A stretch of DNA of 64,000 bases from assembly GCF_009707465.1 (NCBI RefSeq), contig NZ_CP046120.1, positions 620,001-684,000 on the forward strand, read 5' to 3'. Origin of the DNA: Novosphingobium sp. Gsoil 351 (GTDB lineage Bacteria > Pseudomonadota > Alphaproteobacteria > Sphingomonadales > Sphingomonadaceae). Positions 17,181-25,376 of the stretch are shown here, piece after piece (position 1 is the stretch's first letter; every line of letters begins with the position of its first letter). A program made the translations under genes and the position numbers. The notes below the pieces were generated by a model. It was not told the DNA's origin and did no database searches. It saw nothing but the letters and a program-made list of their open reading frames with translations.

Positions 17181-18533
17181 TCACGGCAGCACCGGACCCC
17201 AGGCGGGGTCACTGGCATCGACCGGGGTCTGCAACCGGCGCAAGTTGCGCCCGGTGAGGTCCACCTGCCACAGCCCTGCCTTGCCGCTGCCGCGTTCGGT
17301 GCGGAAGAACTGGATGATCCGGCCGTTGGGCGACCACGTCGGGGCCTCGTCCTGCCAGCCGCTGGTCAGCTCGCGTACCGATCCGCCGCTCGGGCTCATC
17401 ACCGAAACATGAAAGTTGCTGGCGTTAGTGAACGCGATCTGGTCGCCGCGCGGGCTCCATTCGGGCGTGGCGCAGCGCCCCCCGGCAAAGCTGATCCGGC
17501 GCTGGTTCGATCCGTCGGCGTCCATCACGTAGCACTGCTGCGCGCCCGAGCGGTCGCTTTCAAACACGATCTTCGTCCCGTCCGGCGAATAGCTGCCGCC
17601 GACGTCGATCCCCGGATCGCTGGTCAGCCGCCGCGGCTCTCCGCCTCCGGCCGAGACGCGATAGATGTCGGTGTTGCCGCCAACCGCCATCGAATAGAGG
17701 ATCGAACGGCCATCGGGCGACCAGCGGGGGGCGAAGGTCGGGTTGCGGCTTTGGGTGACCAGCCGCTGCTGGCCGCTGCCGATGTCGTAGACGTAGATCC
17801 GCGGATTGCCCTGGACGTAGCTGAGATAGACGATGCTCTTGTAGTCGGGCGAATAGCGCGGGGTCAGCGCTGTGGCCTGGCCGTTGGTGATGAAGCGGTG
17901 GTTGGCGCCGTCCGAATCCATGATCGCCAAGCGCTTGACCCGCCTGTTCTTCGGTCCGGTCTCGGCGATGTAGGCTATCTTGCTGTCGAAGAACGGATTT
18001 TCGCCGGAAAGGCGCGAATAGACCATGTCCGCGCACTTGTGCGCCGCGCGGCGCCATTCGGACGGGTCGACGACATAGCCCTGCCGCGCCAGTTCCTGCC
18101 CCAGCGCCACATCGTAGAGATAGCAGCCGACGGTGAGCTGGCCGTTGCCGCCTGCGCGGACATAGCCGTGAACCAGCATGTCCGCCCCGCGCCCGCTCCA
18201 GATGCCGAACTGGGGGGTGGTGACGTCGGTGTAGGCGATGCCCGGCAGCGAACCCGGACCGGTCGGCTTGAACAGCCCGTTGTTGCGCAGATCGGCGGTG
18301 ATCACCTCGCCGAGCTGACGGCCCAGTGCAGCGCTTTGGCCCGCGGGAGTGGAAACATCGCGGTCGGTGGCGAAGCCGGGGATGGCGATGCCAAGGTCCT
18401 GCCACTCGCTTTCGTCGGAGACCGAGCCGGTCAGGCCGCCCTGCTCCACGGTCGACGCTGGGGGCGTCGCCTGCTGGGCCGCGAGCGGCGCAGACACGGT
18501 AACGGCCAAGAGATACAACAGCTTGCGCGGCAT
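17181..18533 (-). CDS. tolB: Tol-Pal system beta-propeller protein TolB
   Basis: A 450-residue periplasmic protein: signal peptide ending SAPLAAQ, an N-terminal alpha/beta domain (FGIWSGRGADMLVHG, VYSRLSGENPFF) and a six-bladed propeller with repeated PxWSPDGRxI-type motifs (TPRYSPDYKSIVYLS, APRWSPDGRSILYS, GGSYSPDGTKIVFES, TPEWSPRGDQIAFT, APTWSPNGRIIQFF). It binds Pal and TolA in the cell-constriction machine. The start codon shares a base with the tolA stop (TAATG). The same frame stays open far upstream but only as antisense-like shadow of tolA. Confidence 0.95.
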   Translation of the reverse strand: MPRKLLYLLAVTVSAPLAAQQATPPASTVEQGGLTGSVSDESEWQDLGIAIPGFATDRDVSTPAGQSAALGRQLGEVITADLRNNGLFKPTGPGSLPGIAYTDVTTPQFGIWSGRGADMLVHGYVRAGGNGQLTVGCYLYDVALGQELARQGYVVDPSEWRRAAHKCADMVYSRLSGENPFFDSKIAYIAETGPKNRRVKRLAIMDSDGANHRFITNGQATALTPRYSPDYKSIVYLSYVQGNPRIYVYDIGSGQQRLVTQSRNPTFAPRWSPDGRSILYSMAVGGNTDIYRVSAGGGEPRRLTSDPGIDVGGSYSPDGTKIVFESDRSGAQQCYVMDADGSNQRRISFAGGRCATPEWSPRGDQIAFTNASNFHVSVMSPSGGSVRELTSGWQDEAPTWSPNGRIIQFFRTERGSGKAGLWQVDLTGRNLRRLQTPVDASDPAWGPVLP

Positions 18534-19360
18534 TATTGCGATAGCCTCCGATCGAAGCGGAAGGACGCGACGTGCTTCCACAGGGAATAGTATTGCGCGG
18601 GCAGATCGAACGGCGCGGCGAGCTGGACCGCACGGATCGCCTGTTCGGCATGCCGGTCCTTCTGCGGCCGGTTGGCGTCGGTCACGCCCGACTGGCTGAC
18701 GACACGCGGCCGCCCGGCCAGGCTGCCATCGGGGTTGAGATCGAACGTCAGCACGGTGACGAGCTGGTCGGCCTCGGCACCCTGCGGCGCATTCCAGCGC
18801 GGCTTCAACGCGCGCGAGATGGCTTGGGCAAGAGACGCGGCGACTTGCGGCCCCGCGCGCGCTGCTGGCGGGTTTTGCGCCGCCCCGCGCGCTTCGCCGC
18901 CCGGAATGCCTTTGAGGAAGTCGCTGCCGACGCGGCTGGCGCCCGCGGGCGCATCTGGGCGGCGGCGGGTGCGCGTGTCGGCCGGCGAGGCGGCCTTCAT
19001 CGGGGGCTTCATCGCAGGTTTCGGGCTGGGACGCGGCGCCGGGCGGGGCAACGGACTGGCGATCACGCGCGGCTGCGCTTCGGGCGGGACGGCATCTTGC
19101 AACGGCTCGGGCTCGGGCGCTGCTTCGCCCAGCGTAGGTGCGGTCTCGGGCGCGGCCTGCGCCATCGGTTCGGGCGAGGTCGCCTCCGGGGCGATCTCGT
19201 CGGAAAGGCTGACCGTCATCCGCTCGGGCGGAGGCGTGAACGTGCTGCGCGAGGGCGCGAACGCCAGCCACGCCACCAGCCCGGCATGCAACGCGACCGC
19301 GATCGCGAGACCGATCCGCTCCTCGCGGCTCATGCCCGGACTGGGTGCGTGAACGGCCAT
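18533..19360 (-). CDS. tolA: TolA-type energy transducer
   Basis: A 275-residue inner-membrane protein with a short cytoplasmic start, one membrane segment (about residues 18-36, GLAIAVALHAGLVAWLAFA), a long Pro/Ala/Glu linker (APETAPTLGEAAPEPEPLQD, PRPAPRPSPKPAMKPP) and a C-terminal TolA/TonB-like domain (SRALKPRWNAPQGAEADQL...YYSLWKHVASFRF). It transmits TolQR proton-motive energy to TolB-Pal. Position in tolQ-tolR-tolA-tolB-pal order settles the name. An internal Met at residue 10 is an alternative start. Confidence 0.92.
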   Translation of the reverse strand: MAVHAPSPGMSREERIGLAIAVALHAGLVAWLAFAPSRSTFTPPPERMTVSLSDEIAPEATSPEPMAQAAPETAPTLGEAAPEPEPLQDAVPPEAQPRVIASPLPRPAPRPSPKPAMKPPMKAASPADTRTRRRPDAPAGASRVGSDFLKGIPGGEARGAAQNPPAARAGPQVAASLAQAISRALKPRWNAPQGAEADQLVTVLTFDLNPDGSLAGRPRVVSQSGVTDANRPQKDRHAEQAIRAVQLAAPFDLPAQYYSLWKHVASFRFDRRLSQ

Positions 19361-19401
19361 TCAGCTGACGGCTATGGCGCGCGCGATGAACCGCCAGTGA
19401 C

Positions 19402-19845
<444 letters not shown>

Positions 19846-20556
19846 CTACCCGGCATCCAGTTCGCGGCTGAGCGTCGCGTGGAAGCGGTCGGCGAAGCGC
19901 TGGAGTTGCGCCTCCAGCGTGTTCACCCGGTGCGAAAAGCGGTTGTAGGCGATCACCGCCGGGATCGCCGCGAAAAGGCCGATCGCGGTGGCGAACAGCG
20001 CCTCCGAAATCCCCGGCGCGACCACCGCCAGCGACGAATTCTGCTGCTGTCCGATCATGAAGAAGCTGTTCATGATCCCCCACACGGTGCCGAACAGGCC
20101 GACGAACGGCGCCACCGAACCGACCGTGGCGAGGAAATTCAGCCGCTGCGCCAGCCGGTCGCTTTCCTCGGCGACGGTGATCTCCATCGCCTGGGCGAGC
20201 CGCTGGCGGGTGCCCTCGCGGTCGACTTTGGGACCTTGAGTGGAGCGCCGCCACTCCGCCAGCCCCGCCCCCGCGACCCTTGCCGAGGCGACGTCGCCCC
20301 TACCGCTGTCCTTGTGGAACGCGTCGATGTCGCGCGCTTCCCAGAACCCCGCCTCGTACGCGGCTGAGCGGCGGCGGACGCTCCCAAGCTTGAGGCTGAA
20401 CGAAACGATGATCGTCCACACCCGGATGCTGGCGAGGAGCAGCCCGGCCATGACCGCCTGCACGACGATGTCGGCATCGAGGAACAGCCGGATCGGATCG
20501 AGATGCGTCGGCGTACCGGTGGAAGCGGTGACCGCGAGGGTCGCGAAAATGCTCAT
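19846..20556 (-). CDS. tolQ: TolQ (ExbB-type) proton channel subunit
   Basis: A 236-residue inner-membrane protein with three membrane segments: DADIVVQAVMAGLLLASIRV, then LNFLATVGSVAPFVGLFGTV with the GLxGTVxG motif, and ISEALFATAIGLFAAIPAV. It is the pentameric stator for TolR. It opens the tol operon. In most genomes a YbgC thioesterase gene precedes tolQ; here the 149 bases upstream hold no gene and the next gene is folE. Confidence 0.94.
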   Translation of the reverse strand: MSIFATLAVTASTGTPTHLDPIRLFLDADIVVQAVMAGLLLASIRVWTIIVSFSLKLGSVRRRSAAYEAGFWEARDIDAFHKDSGRGDVASARVAGAGLAEWRRSTQGPKVDREGTRQRLAQAMEITVAEESDRLAQRLNFLATVGSVAPFVGLFGTVWGIMNSFFMIGQQQNSSLAVVAPGISEALFATAIGLFAAIPAVIAYNRFSHRVNTLEAQLQRFADRFHATLSRELDAG

Positions 20557-20583
20557 AAAGTAGGGGAGTTCCGGTGATCTGTG

Positions 20584-20699
20584 GGCGGGTCGAGCGGCGT
20601 GATGGTCCGCCCATTAACCAATTAAGCGCCCGAGCGTCCACCTTGCACCGCAAACTTCTGCGCGCGTGAGCGCCGGCAGGGCTCGACCCGCCGCACCTC
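20584..20699. repeat. Dyad in the folE-tolQ gap
   Basis: GGCGGGTCGAGC near 20584 is the inverted complement of GCTCGACCCGCC near 20688, about 90 bases apart. An AT-rich patch (CCATTAACCAATTAAG) between them is a plausible place for the tolQ promoter, but no convincing -35/-10 pair can be named. Confidence 0.35.
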
Positions 20700-20705
20700 C
20701 GTCTC

Positions 20706-21314
20706 TCAGTACCCCATCAGGCTCAGCACTTCCTTGCGGCTGCGGTTGTCGTCGAGAAAGCAGCCGAGCAGCTTGCTGGTGACCATCTCCACTCCCGGCG
20801 TCCTCACCCCGCGCGCGGTCATGCAGCTGTGCGAGGCTTCGATCACCACCGCCACGCCGTGGGGCTTGAGGTTTTCCCAGATGCACCTGGCCACCTCGGC
20901 AGTCAGGCGTTCCTGAACCTGAAGCCGCCGCGAGAAGCCGTGGAGCACGCGGGCGAGCTTGGAAATGCCGACAACGCGGTCGGTCGGCATGTAGGCGATA
21001 GAGGCCTTGCCGATGATCGGGGCCATGTGATGCTCGCAATGCGACTGAAACGGGATGTCCTTGAGCAGGACGAGTTCGTCGTAACCGCCGACTTCCTCGA
21101 ACACCCGGCTGAGGTGGATCGCCGGATCCTCGCCATAGCCGAGGCAGTATTCCTTCCAGGCCCGGGCGACCCGTTTCGGGGTGTCGCGCAGGCCTTCGCG
21201 GGTCGGATCGTCGCCGGCCCAGCGGATCAGCGTGCGGATAGCCTCCTGCACCTCCATCGGAACCGGCACTTTGCCGCGTTCGACGTCCTCGTCCGGTGCG
21301 ATCAGGCTGCTCAT
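20706..21314 (-). CDS. folE: GTP cyclohydrolase I
   Basis: A 202-residue enzyme that turns GTP into 7,8-dihydroneopterin triphosphate, the first step of folate synthesis. It has the zinc-site residues CEHHM and SHSCMTARGVR and the conserved AYMPTDRVVGISKLARV and FSRRLQVQERLT. Length matches the family's FolE1 type. It ends 149 bases before tolQ in the same direction, and starts 20 bases after the PLD-like gene, so it could be read with it. Confidence 0.95.
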   Translation of the reverse strand: MSSLIAPDEDVERGKVPVPMEVQEAIRTLIRWAGDDPTREGLRDTPKRVARAWKEYCLGYGEDPAIHLSRVFEEVGGYDELVLLKDIPFQSHCEHHMAPIIGKASIAYMPTDRVVGISKLARVLHGFSRRLQVQERLTAEVARCIWENLKPHGVAVVIEASHSCMTARGVRTPGVEMVTSKLLGCFLDDNRSRKEVLSLMGY

Positions 21315-21333
21315 CGTCTTTCCCCTCTCTTAT

Positions 21334-22824
21334 TCAATTTCGGCGTATCATGAATTTGGGTCGCCGCAGAATGCGCGAGCGGAACAGCCCGCGGCCCTTC
21401 TTATAGAAAGGCAACATTTCCTCGGGACGCTCGGGATCGAGTGCCTCGCTGTCGGCGATCGCCAACTCGGTCTCGGTCAATTCGCGAAGCTCGAGGCGGC
21501 GGAGACACTTGCCGCCCTTGGGCAGTGCATCGAGCATCCCGGCCATCGACTTGTTCGTGGCGAGCAGGTCGGCCACGATTTCCGGCGTCTGTCCGGTATG
21601 TTCGGCGAGCAGCTTGTGGCGCAGCGCAGTGATCGCCGGGCCGGCGCTCTCGCTGCCCGCGCGCGCCGCGTCGATGAACACGTCGAATTCGCTATCGAGC
21701 CCCATCGAACGGTTGTTGAAGTTGGCCGAGCCCACCCGGACGATTTCGTCGTCGACGATCATCAGTTTGGAATGGACGTATATCGGGGTGCCCTTCGCTC
21801 CATAGGGGCACCAGATGCTGAACCTCATCGCCGGATCGCGCTCGTGGATCGCGGCGATCAGGCGAATCCGCGCACCGTCCATGGCCGCCTGTTCGAGCCA
21901 GCCCTCGGCGGTCTCGGGGTTGATCAGGACGATCTCAGGAGGATCGGGTTGGCTGAGGCGCAGCGCGATCGCCTCGGCGACAACGCGCGATGCAAAATAC
22001 TGGCTTTCGGCGTAGATGAACCGCTTCGCGCGCCCGATCTGCTCAACGAACAGCGCCTCGACCTCGCGGGTCTCGGCGACGTCATTGTAGGCCGCGCGAG
22101 TGCGCGAGAGGCCGACCTCGACGTTTCGGTGTTCGGCGACGAGTCCTTCCGGCCACGGCGAGGCGTCGACGGGCGGGCAGGCGTCCATCGGCGCGCCCCC
22201 AGCCTGTTCCCAGCGCTCGCGGCCGTAATCGCCGAGGATTTTGGCGACATCCCCCTCCATCGCCATCGTGCAGTCGTGCCATGGGCCATAGGACTTGCCG
22301 CTCGGGCGACGGCGGCGGGGGTCGTCCTCGATGTGCTCCGGCGTATCCCAGCGGTCGCCGGTCATGTCGATACCGCCGCAAACCGCGAACGTGTCATCGA
22401 TGATTACGATCTTCTGGTGGTGGCTGCACCCCAGCGGGTGCGCGCTGTCGAGCTTGAAGTCGATCCCCGGGGTCATCCACCAGCGCACCAGGTCGAGCGG
22501 CATCCGTCCGCGCACGAACATCTTCATCGCGCCGAAGTTCCATTTCAGCACCCGCACCTGCAGGCCCGGGCGGCGTTTGACCAGCCACGGAATGAAATCG
22601 CCAACCCGATCGGGCGGATCGCCGCGGCGGCGTTTCGCGCCAGGTTTGCGGATGGTCAGGTCGATGCGGGTATCGAAATCCCAGCCGATCAGCAGGATGC
22701 GGCACTGCGCATTGAGCATCGCCTCGCGAATCCAGCGGAAATACTCCGCGCAATCGACGATGACGTGGGCCTTGGAAGCCTTGCCGTAACGCCAGACCGA
22801 TTTCGATTCCGGCGCCTCACCCAT
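21334..22824 (-). CDS. Phospholipase D-like protein with two HKD motifs
   Basis: A 496-residue enzyme of the PLD superfamily. Both catalytic motifs are intact: HHQKIVIID (H136-x-K138-x4-D143) and VHSKLMIVD in the second half, followed by GSANFNNRSMGLDSEFDVF. Such two-motif proteins hydrolyse or transfer phosphatidyl groups, either as PLDs or cardiolipin synthases. No signal peptide is obvious; the N-terminus carries WDFDTRIDL as in PLD-like VTC/PLD proteins. The ATG at 22824 has GGGGGAG before it and matches the folded start. It is divergent from the HAD/PlsC gene and begins the phospholipid cluster. Confidence 0.87.
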   Translation of the reverse strand: MGEAPESKSVWRYGKASKAHVIVDCAEYFRWIREAMLNAQCRILLIGWDFDTRIDLTIRKPGAKRRRGDPPDRVGDFIPWLVKRRPGLQVRVLKWNFGAMKMFVRGRMPLDLVRWWMTPGIDFKLDSAHPLGCSHHQKIVIIDDTFAVCGGIDMTGDRWDTPEHIEDDPRRRRPSGKSYGPWHDCTMAMEGDVAKILGDYGRERWEQAGGAPMDACPPVDASPWPEGLVAEHRNVEVGLSRTRAAYNDVAETREVEALFVEQIGRAKRFIYAESQYFASRVVAEAIALRLSQPDPPEIVLINPETAEGWLEQAAMDGARIRLIAAIHERDPAMRFSIWCPYGAKGTPIYVHSKLMIVDDEIVRVGSANFNNRSMGLDSEFDVFIDAARAGSESAGPAITALRHKLLAEHTGQTPEIVADLLATNKSMAGMLDALPKGGKCLRRLELRELTETELAIADSEALDPERPEEMLPFYKKGRGLFRSRILRRPKFMIRRN

Positions 22825-22964
22825 GCAACTCCCCCGTTCGCGACCTCGGCTCCTGCTATCGCCGTTTTGCTCGATTGCGCAACTGTGCCGGATGAGGTTC
22901 GTTCCGCGCGCGCTTGCCCGCCGGGCCGAAGACTGCAAGGTTGGCGCGAGGGGAAGATCGTCGC

Positions 22965-24521
22965 ATGGCCAGGAAACCGTCCGAACCGGGTGCCGCCGAC
23001 CGCGCGGAAGCGCGCCAGGACGCTGCCGAAGCACTCGCCGAGGCGGCCACCTCGCGGCGCAGCGCGGCCCGGCTCGATGTCGCCCAAGTGCTCGAAGCGA
23101 TCGCCGCCGCGCCGCCGGGTCCGAAGACCATCGCGGTGTTCGATTTCGACGGCACCTTGATCAACGGCTATTCCGCCAGCGTCTTCTTCCAGCATCAGCT
23201 GCGCCGCCGCGAGATGGGCGCGCTCGACCTGGCCGAGGCGATGACCGCGATGGCCCGGTCGGTGGCCGGAGCGATCGAGATGCAGGACCTGCTCGCGCAA
23301 GCCATCGGCAAGTGGAAGGGCAAGCGCGAGGACGCCCTCGAGGCGCTGGGCGAGAAGCTGTTCGACAAGTCCCTTGCGGACAAGGTCTATCCCGAGATGG
23401 TCGCGATCCTCATGGCCCATCGCAAGGCCGGGCATACGATCGCCATCGCCAGTTCGGCGACGCGCTTCCAGGTCGAGCCGACCGCGCGATTCCTGGGCGT
23501 GGAGAACGTCATGACATCGGTCTGCGAAACCGATGATCAGGGGGTGCTGACCGGCAAGTTGCTCGAACCGCAGATGTGGGGGCCGGGCAAGGAAGCCGCG
23601 GTCCGATCGTTCGTGCGCCAGCGCAAGGGCAAGCTCGCCGACACCTGGTTCTACGCCGACGGCGACGAGGAGATCGGGCTGATGGAGGCGGTCGGCCACC
23701 CGGTGCCGACCAACCCCGGCCGCGCGCTGGCGGCAGCGGCCAAGGCCAACGGCTGGGGCGTGCTGCGCCACGAGAGCCGGGGCAAAGCCACGCCCGAGCT
23801 GCTGACCCGCTTCGCCACCGGGCTGTTCAGCCTGATGCCGCTGCTCTACACCGGGTTCGCCTGGGGGATGATGACCCGCGACAAGCGCGCCGGGGCCAAT
23901 ATGGCGCTGCCCGCATGGGCGGATTCGGTGCTGCTGGCGAGCAACGTCAAGCTCAACGTGGTCGGCAAGAAGAACCTGTGGGCGCAGCGCCCGGCCGTGT
24001 TCCTGTTCAACCACCGCAACAACTTCGACGCGTTCTTCGTCGGCGCGCTGGTCCGCACCGATCTCGCCGCGATCGGCAAGGCCGAGCTCAAGACCAACCC
24101 GATCACGCGGATGATGGCCCAGTTCATGCCGGTGGCGTTCGTCGAGCGCGGCGGCGGCAGCGCGGCGGAGGCGGCCAAGGCGCTGCGGCCGGTGACCGAG
24201 CTGATCGAGCAGGGCTATTCGATCATGGTCGCGCCCGAGGGCACCCGCGTGCGCGACATGACCGTGCCGCTGGGGCCGTTCAAGAAGGGGCCGTTCCACA
24301 TGGCGATGCAGGCGGGGGTGCCGCTGGTGCCGATCGTCATCCGCAACGCGCTCGACGTCGGCGGGCGCAACGCCACGCTGATGCGGAGCGGCACCGTCGA
24401 CATCGCGGTGCTGCCTCCGGTGCAAACCGGCGCGTGGAGCGCCCGAACGATCGACCGGCACATGGCGGACGTGCGGCAAATGTATCTCGATACGCTGGAA
24501 AGCTGGCCCGATGGCGACTGA
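22965..24521 (+). CDS. HAD-IB phosphatase / 1-acylglycerol-3-phosphate acyltransferase fusion
   Basis: A 518-residue two-domain protein. Residues 55-260 form a HAD-IB phosphatase with motif I FDFDGTL (D60, D62), later ASSATRFQVEPTARFL and FYADGDEEIGLM. Residues from about 330 form a PlsC acyltransferase with NHRNNFD (HX4D, about 348) and VAPEGTRVRD (about 420). The second domain would acylate lysophosphatidate; the first may hydrolyse a phosphorylated intermediate. The same fusion is known as the PlsC of mycobacteria. Start ATG 22965 follows GAGGGGAAG. It overlaps the next gene by 11 bases. Confidence 0.87.
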   Translation: MARKPSEPGAADRAEARQDAAEALAEAATSRRSAARLDVAQVLEAIAAAPPGPKTIAVFDFDGTLINGYSASVFFQHQLRRREMGALDLAEAMTAMARSVAGAIEMQDLLAQAIGKWKGKREDALEALGEKLFDKSLADKVYPEMVAILMAHRKAGHTIAIASSATRFQVEPTARFLGVENVMTSVCETDDQGVLTGKLLEPQMWGPGKEAAVRSFVRQRKGKLADTWFYADGDEEIGLMEAVGHPVPTNPGRALAAAAKANGWGVLRHESRGKATPELLTRFATGLFSLMPLLYTGFAWGMMTRDKRAGANMALPAWADSVLLASNVKLNVVGKKNLWAQRPAVFLFNHRNNFDAFFVGALVRTDLAAIGKAELKTNPITRMMAQFMPVAFVERGGGSAAEAAKALRPVTELIEQGYSIMVAPEGTRVRDMTVPLGPFKKGPFHMAMQAGVPLVPIVIRNALDVGGRNATLMRSGTVDIAVLPPVQTGAWSARTIDRHMADVRQMYLDTLESWPDGD

Positions 24522-25341
24522 GGCGGAGTTCACCGGCGCGAACGGGCGGCGCATATTCACGCAAAGCTGGCTTCCCGAGGGAACCCCGCGCGATCACGTG
24601 GTCGTCGCTCACGGCTATGCCGAACATTCGGGGCGTTACGATGCGGTGGCCCGATTCCTGACCGCGCGCGGGTTCGCGGTCCACGCGCTCGACCACCATG
24701 GCCACGGCCGGTCCGAGGGCGCGCGCGCGGTGATCGAGCGGTTCGCCCAGGCCGACGCCGACATCGACACGCTGATCGACAAGGTCCGCCGGGACAGCGG
24801 GCTGGCGACGGTCAAGCTCATCGGCCACAGCATGGGCGGATCGCTGGCGCTCAACTATGCGCTGAACCACCAGGACAAGCTTTCCGGGCTGGTGCTGTCC
24901 GGCCCGGCAATCGGCGGCGCCTTGCCCTTCGTGCAGCGCTGGCTGCTGGCGCTGGTCTCGGCGATCGCCCCGCACACCGGGATGATCGCGCTCGACGCCG
25001 ACGGGGTCAGCCGCGATCCGGCAGTCGTCGCGGCTTACAAGGCGGATCCCCAGGTGTTTCGCGGCAAGATTCCGGCACGCACCGCGTACGAGATGTTCCG
25101 CGCGATCCGCTCGTACCCGGCGCGCGTCGGATCGCTGACCGTGCCGTGCCTGCTGATGCACGGCGATGCCGACGCGCTGGTTTCGGCGGTCGATGCCGCG
25201 CCCTTGTTCCAGGGCATCGCCAGCGCGGACAAGACCATCCGGATCTGGCCCGGCCTGTTCCATGAAATCTTCAACGAACCCGAACGCGATGAGGTGCTTG
25301 CACTGACCGCGGACTGGCTGGAGGCGCATCCGGCGCGATAG
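24511..25341 (+). CDS. Alpha/beta hydrolase, monoacylglycerol-lipase-like
   Basis: A 276-residue cytoplasmic serine hydrolase. The nucleophile is S107 in LIGHSMGGSL, the acid is in LLMHGDADALV, and the histidine in GLFHEIFNEP; HGYAEHSGRYD and DHHGHGRSEG are typical of monoacylglycerol lipases and lysophospholipases. Its start lies inside the end of the HAD/PlsC gene, so the two are translated together and probably act in one lipid route, taking acyl groups off what the partner puts on. It converges on the PlsB-like gene, 35 bases away. Confidence 0.88.
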   Translation: MATEAEFTGANGRRIFTQSWLPEGTPRDHVVVAHGYAEHSGRYDAVARFLTARGFAVHALDHHGHGRSEGARAVIERFAQADADIDTLIDKVRRDSGLATVKLIGHSMGGSLALNYALNHQDKLSGLVLSGPAIGGALPFVQRWLLALVSAIAPHTGMIALDADGVSRDPAVVAAYKADPQVFRGKIPARTAYEMFRAIRSYPARVGSLTVPCLLMHGDADALVSAVDAAPLFQGIASADKTIRIWPGLFHEIFNEPERDEVLALTADWLEAHPAR

Positions 25342-25376
25342 GGCGACATCCTCGATGCCAAACGCGCCGTTGGCGC

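Noticed and set aside
18534..19271. Upstream extension of the tolB frame across tolA
   Set aside because: tolA in its own frame shows membrane segment, linker and TolA domain; tolB has a signal peptide at 18533.
20610..20635. TTAACCAATTAAG as a CtrA site
   Set aside because: The TTAA halves are 4 bases apart instead of 7.
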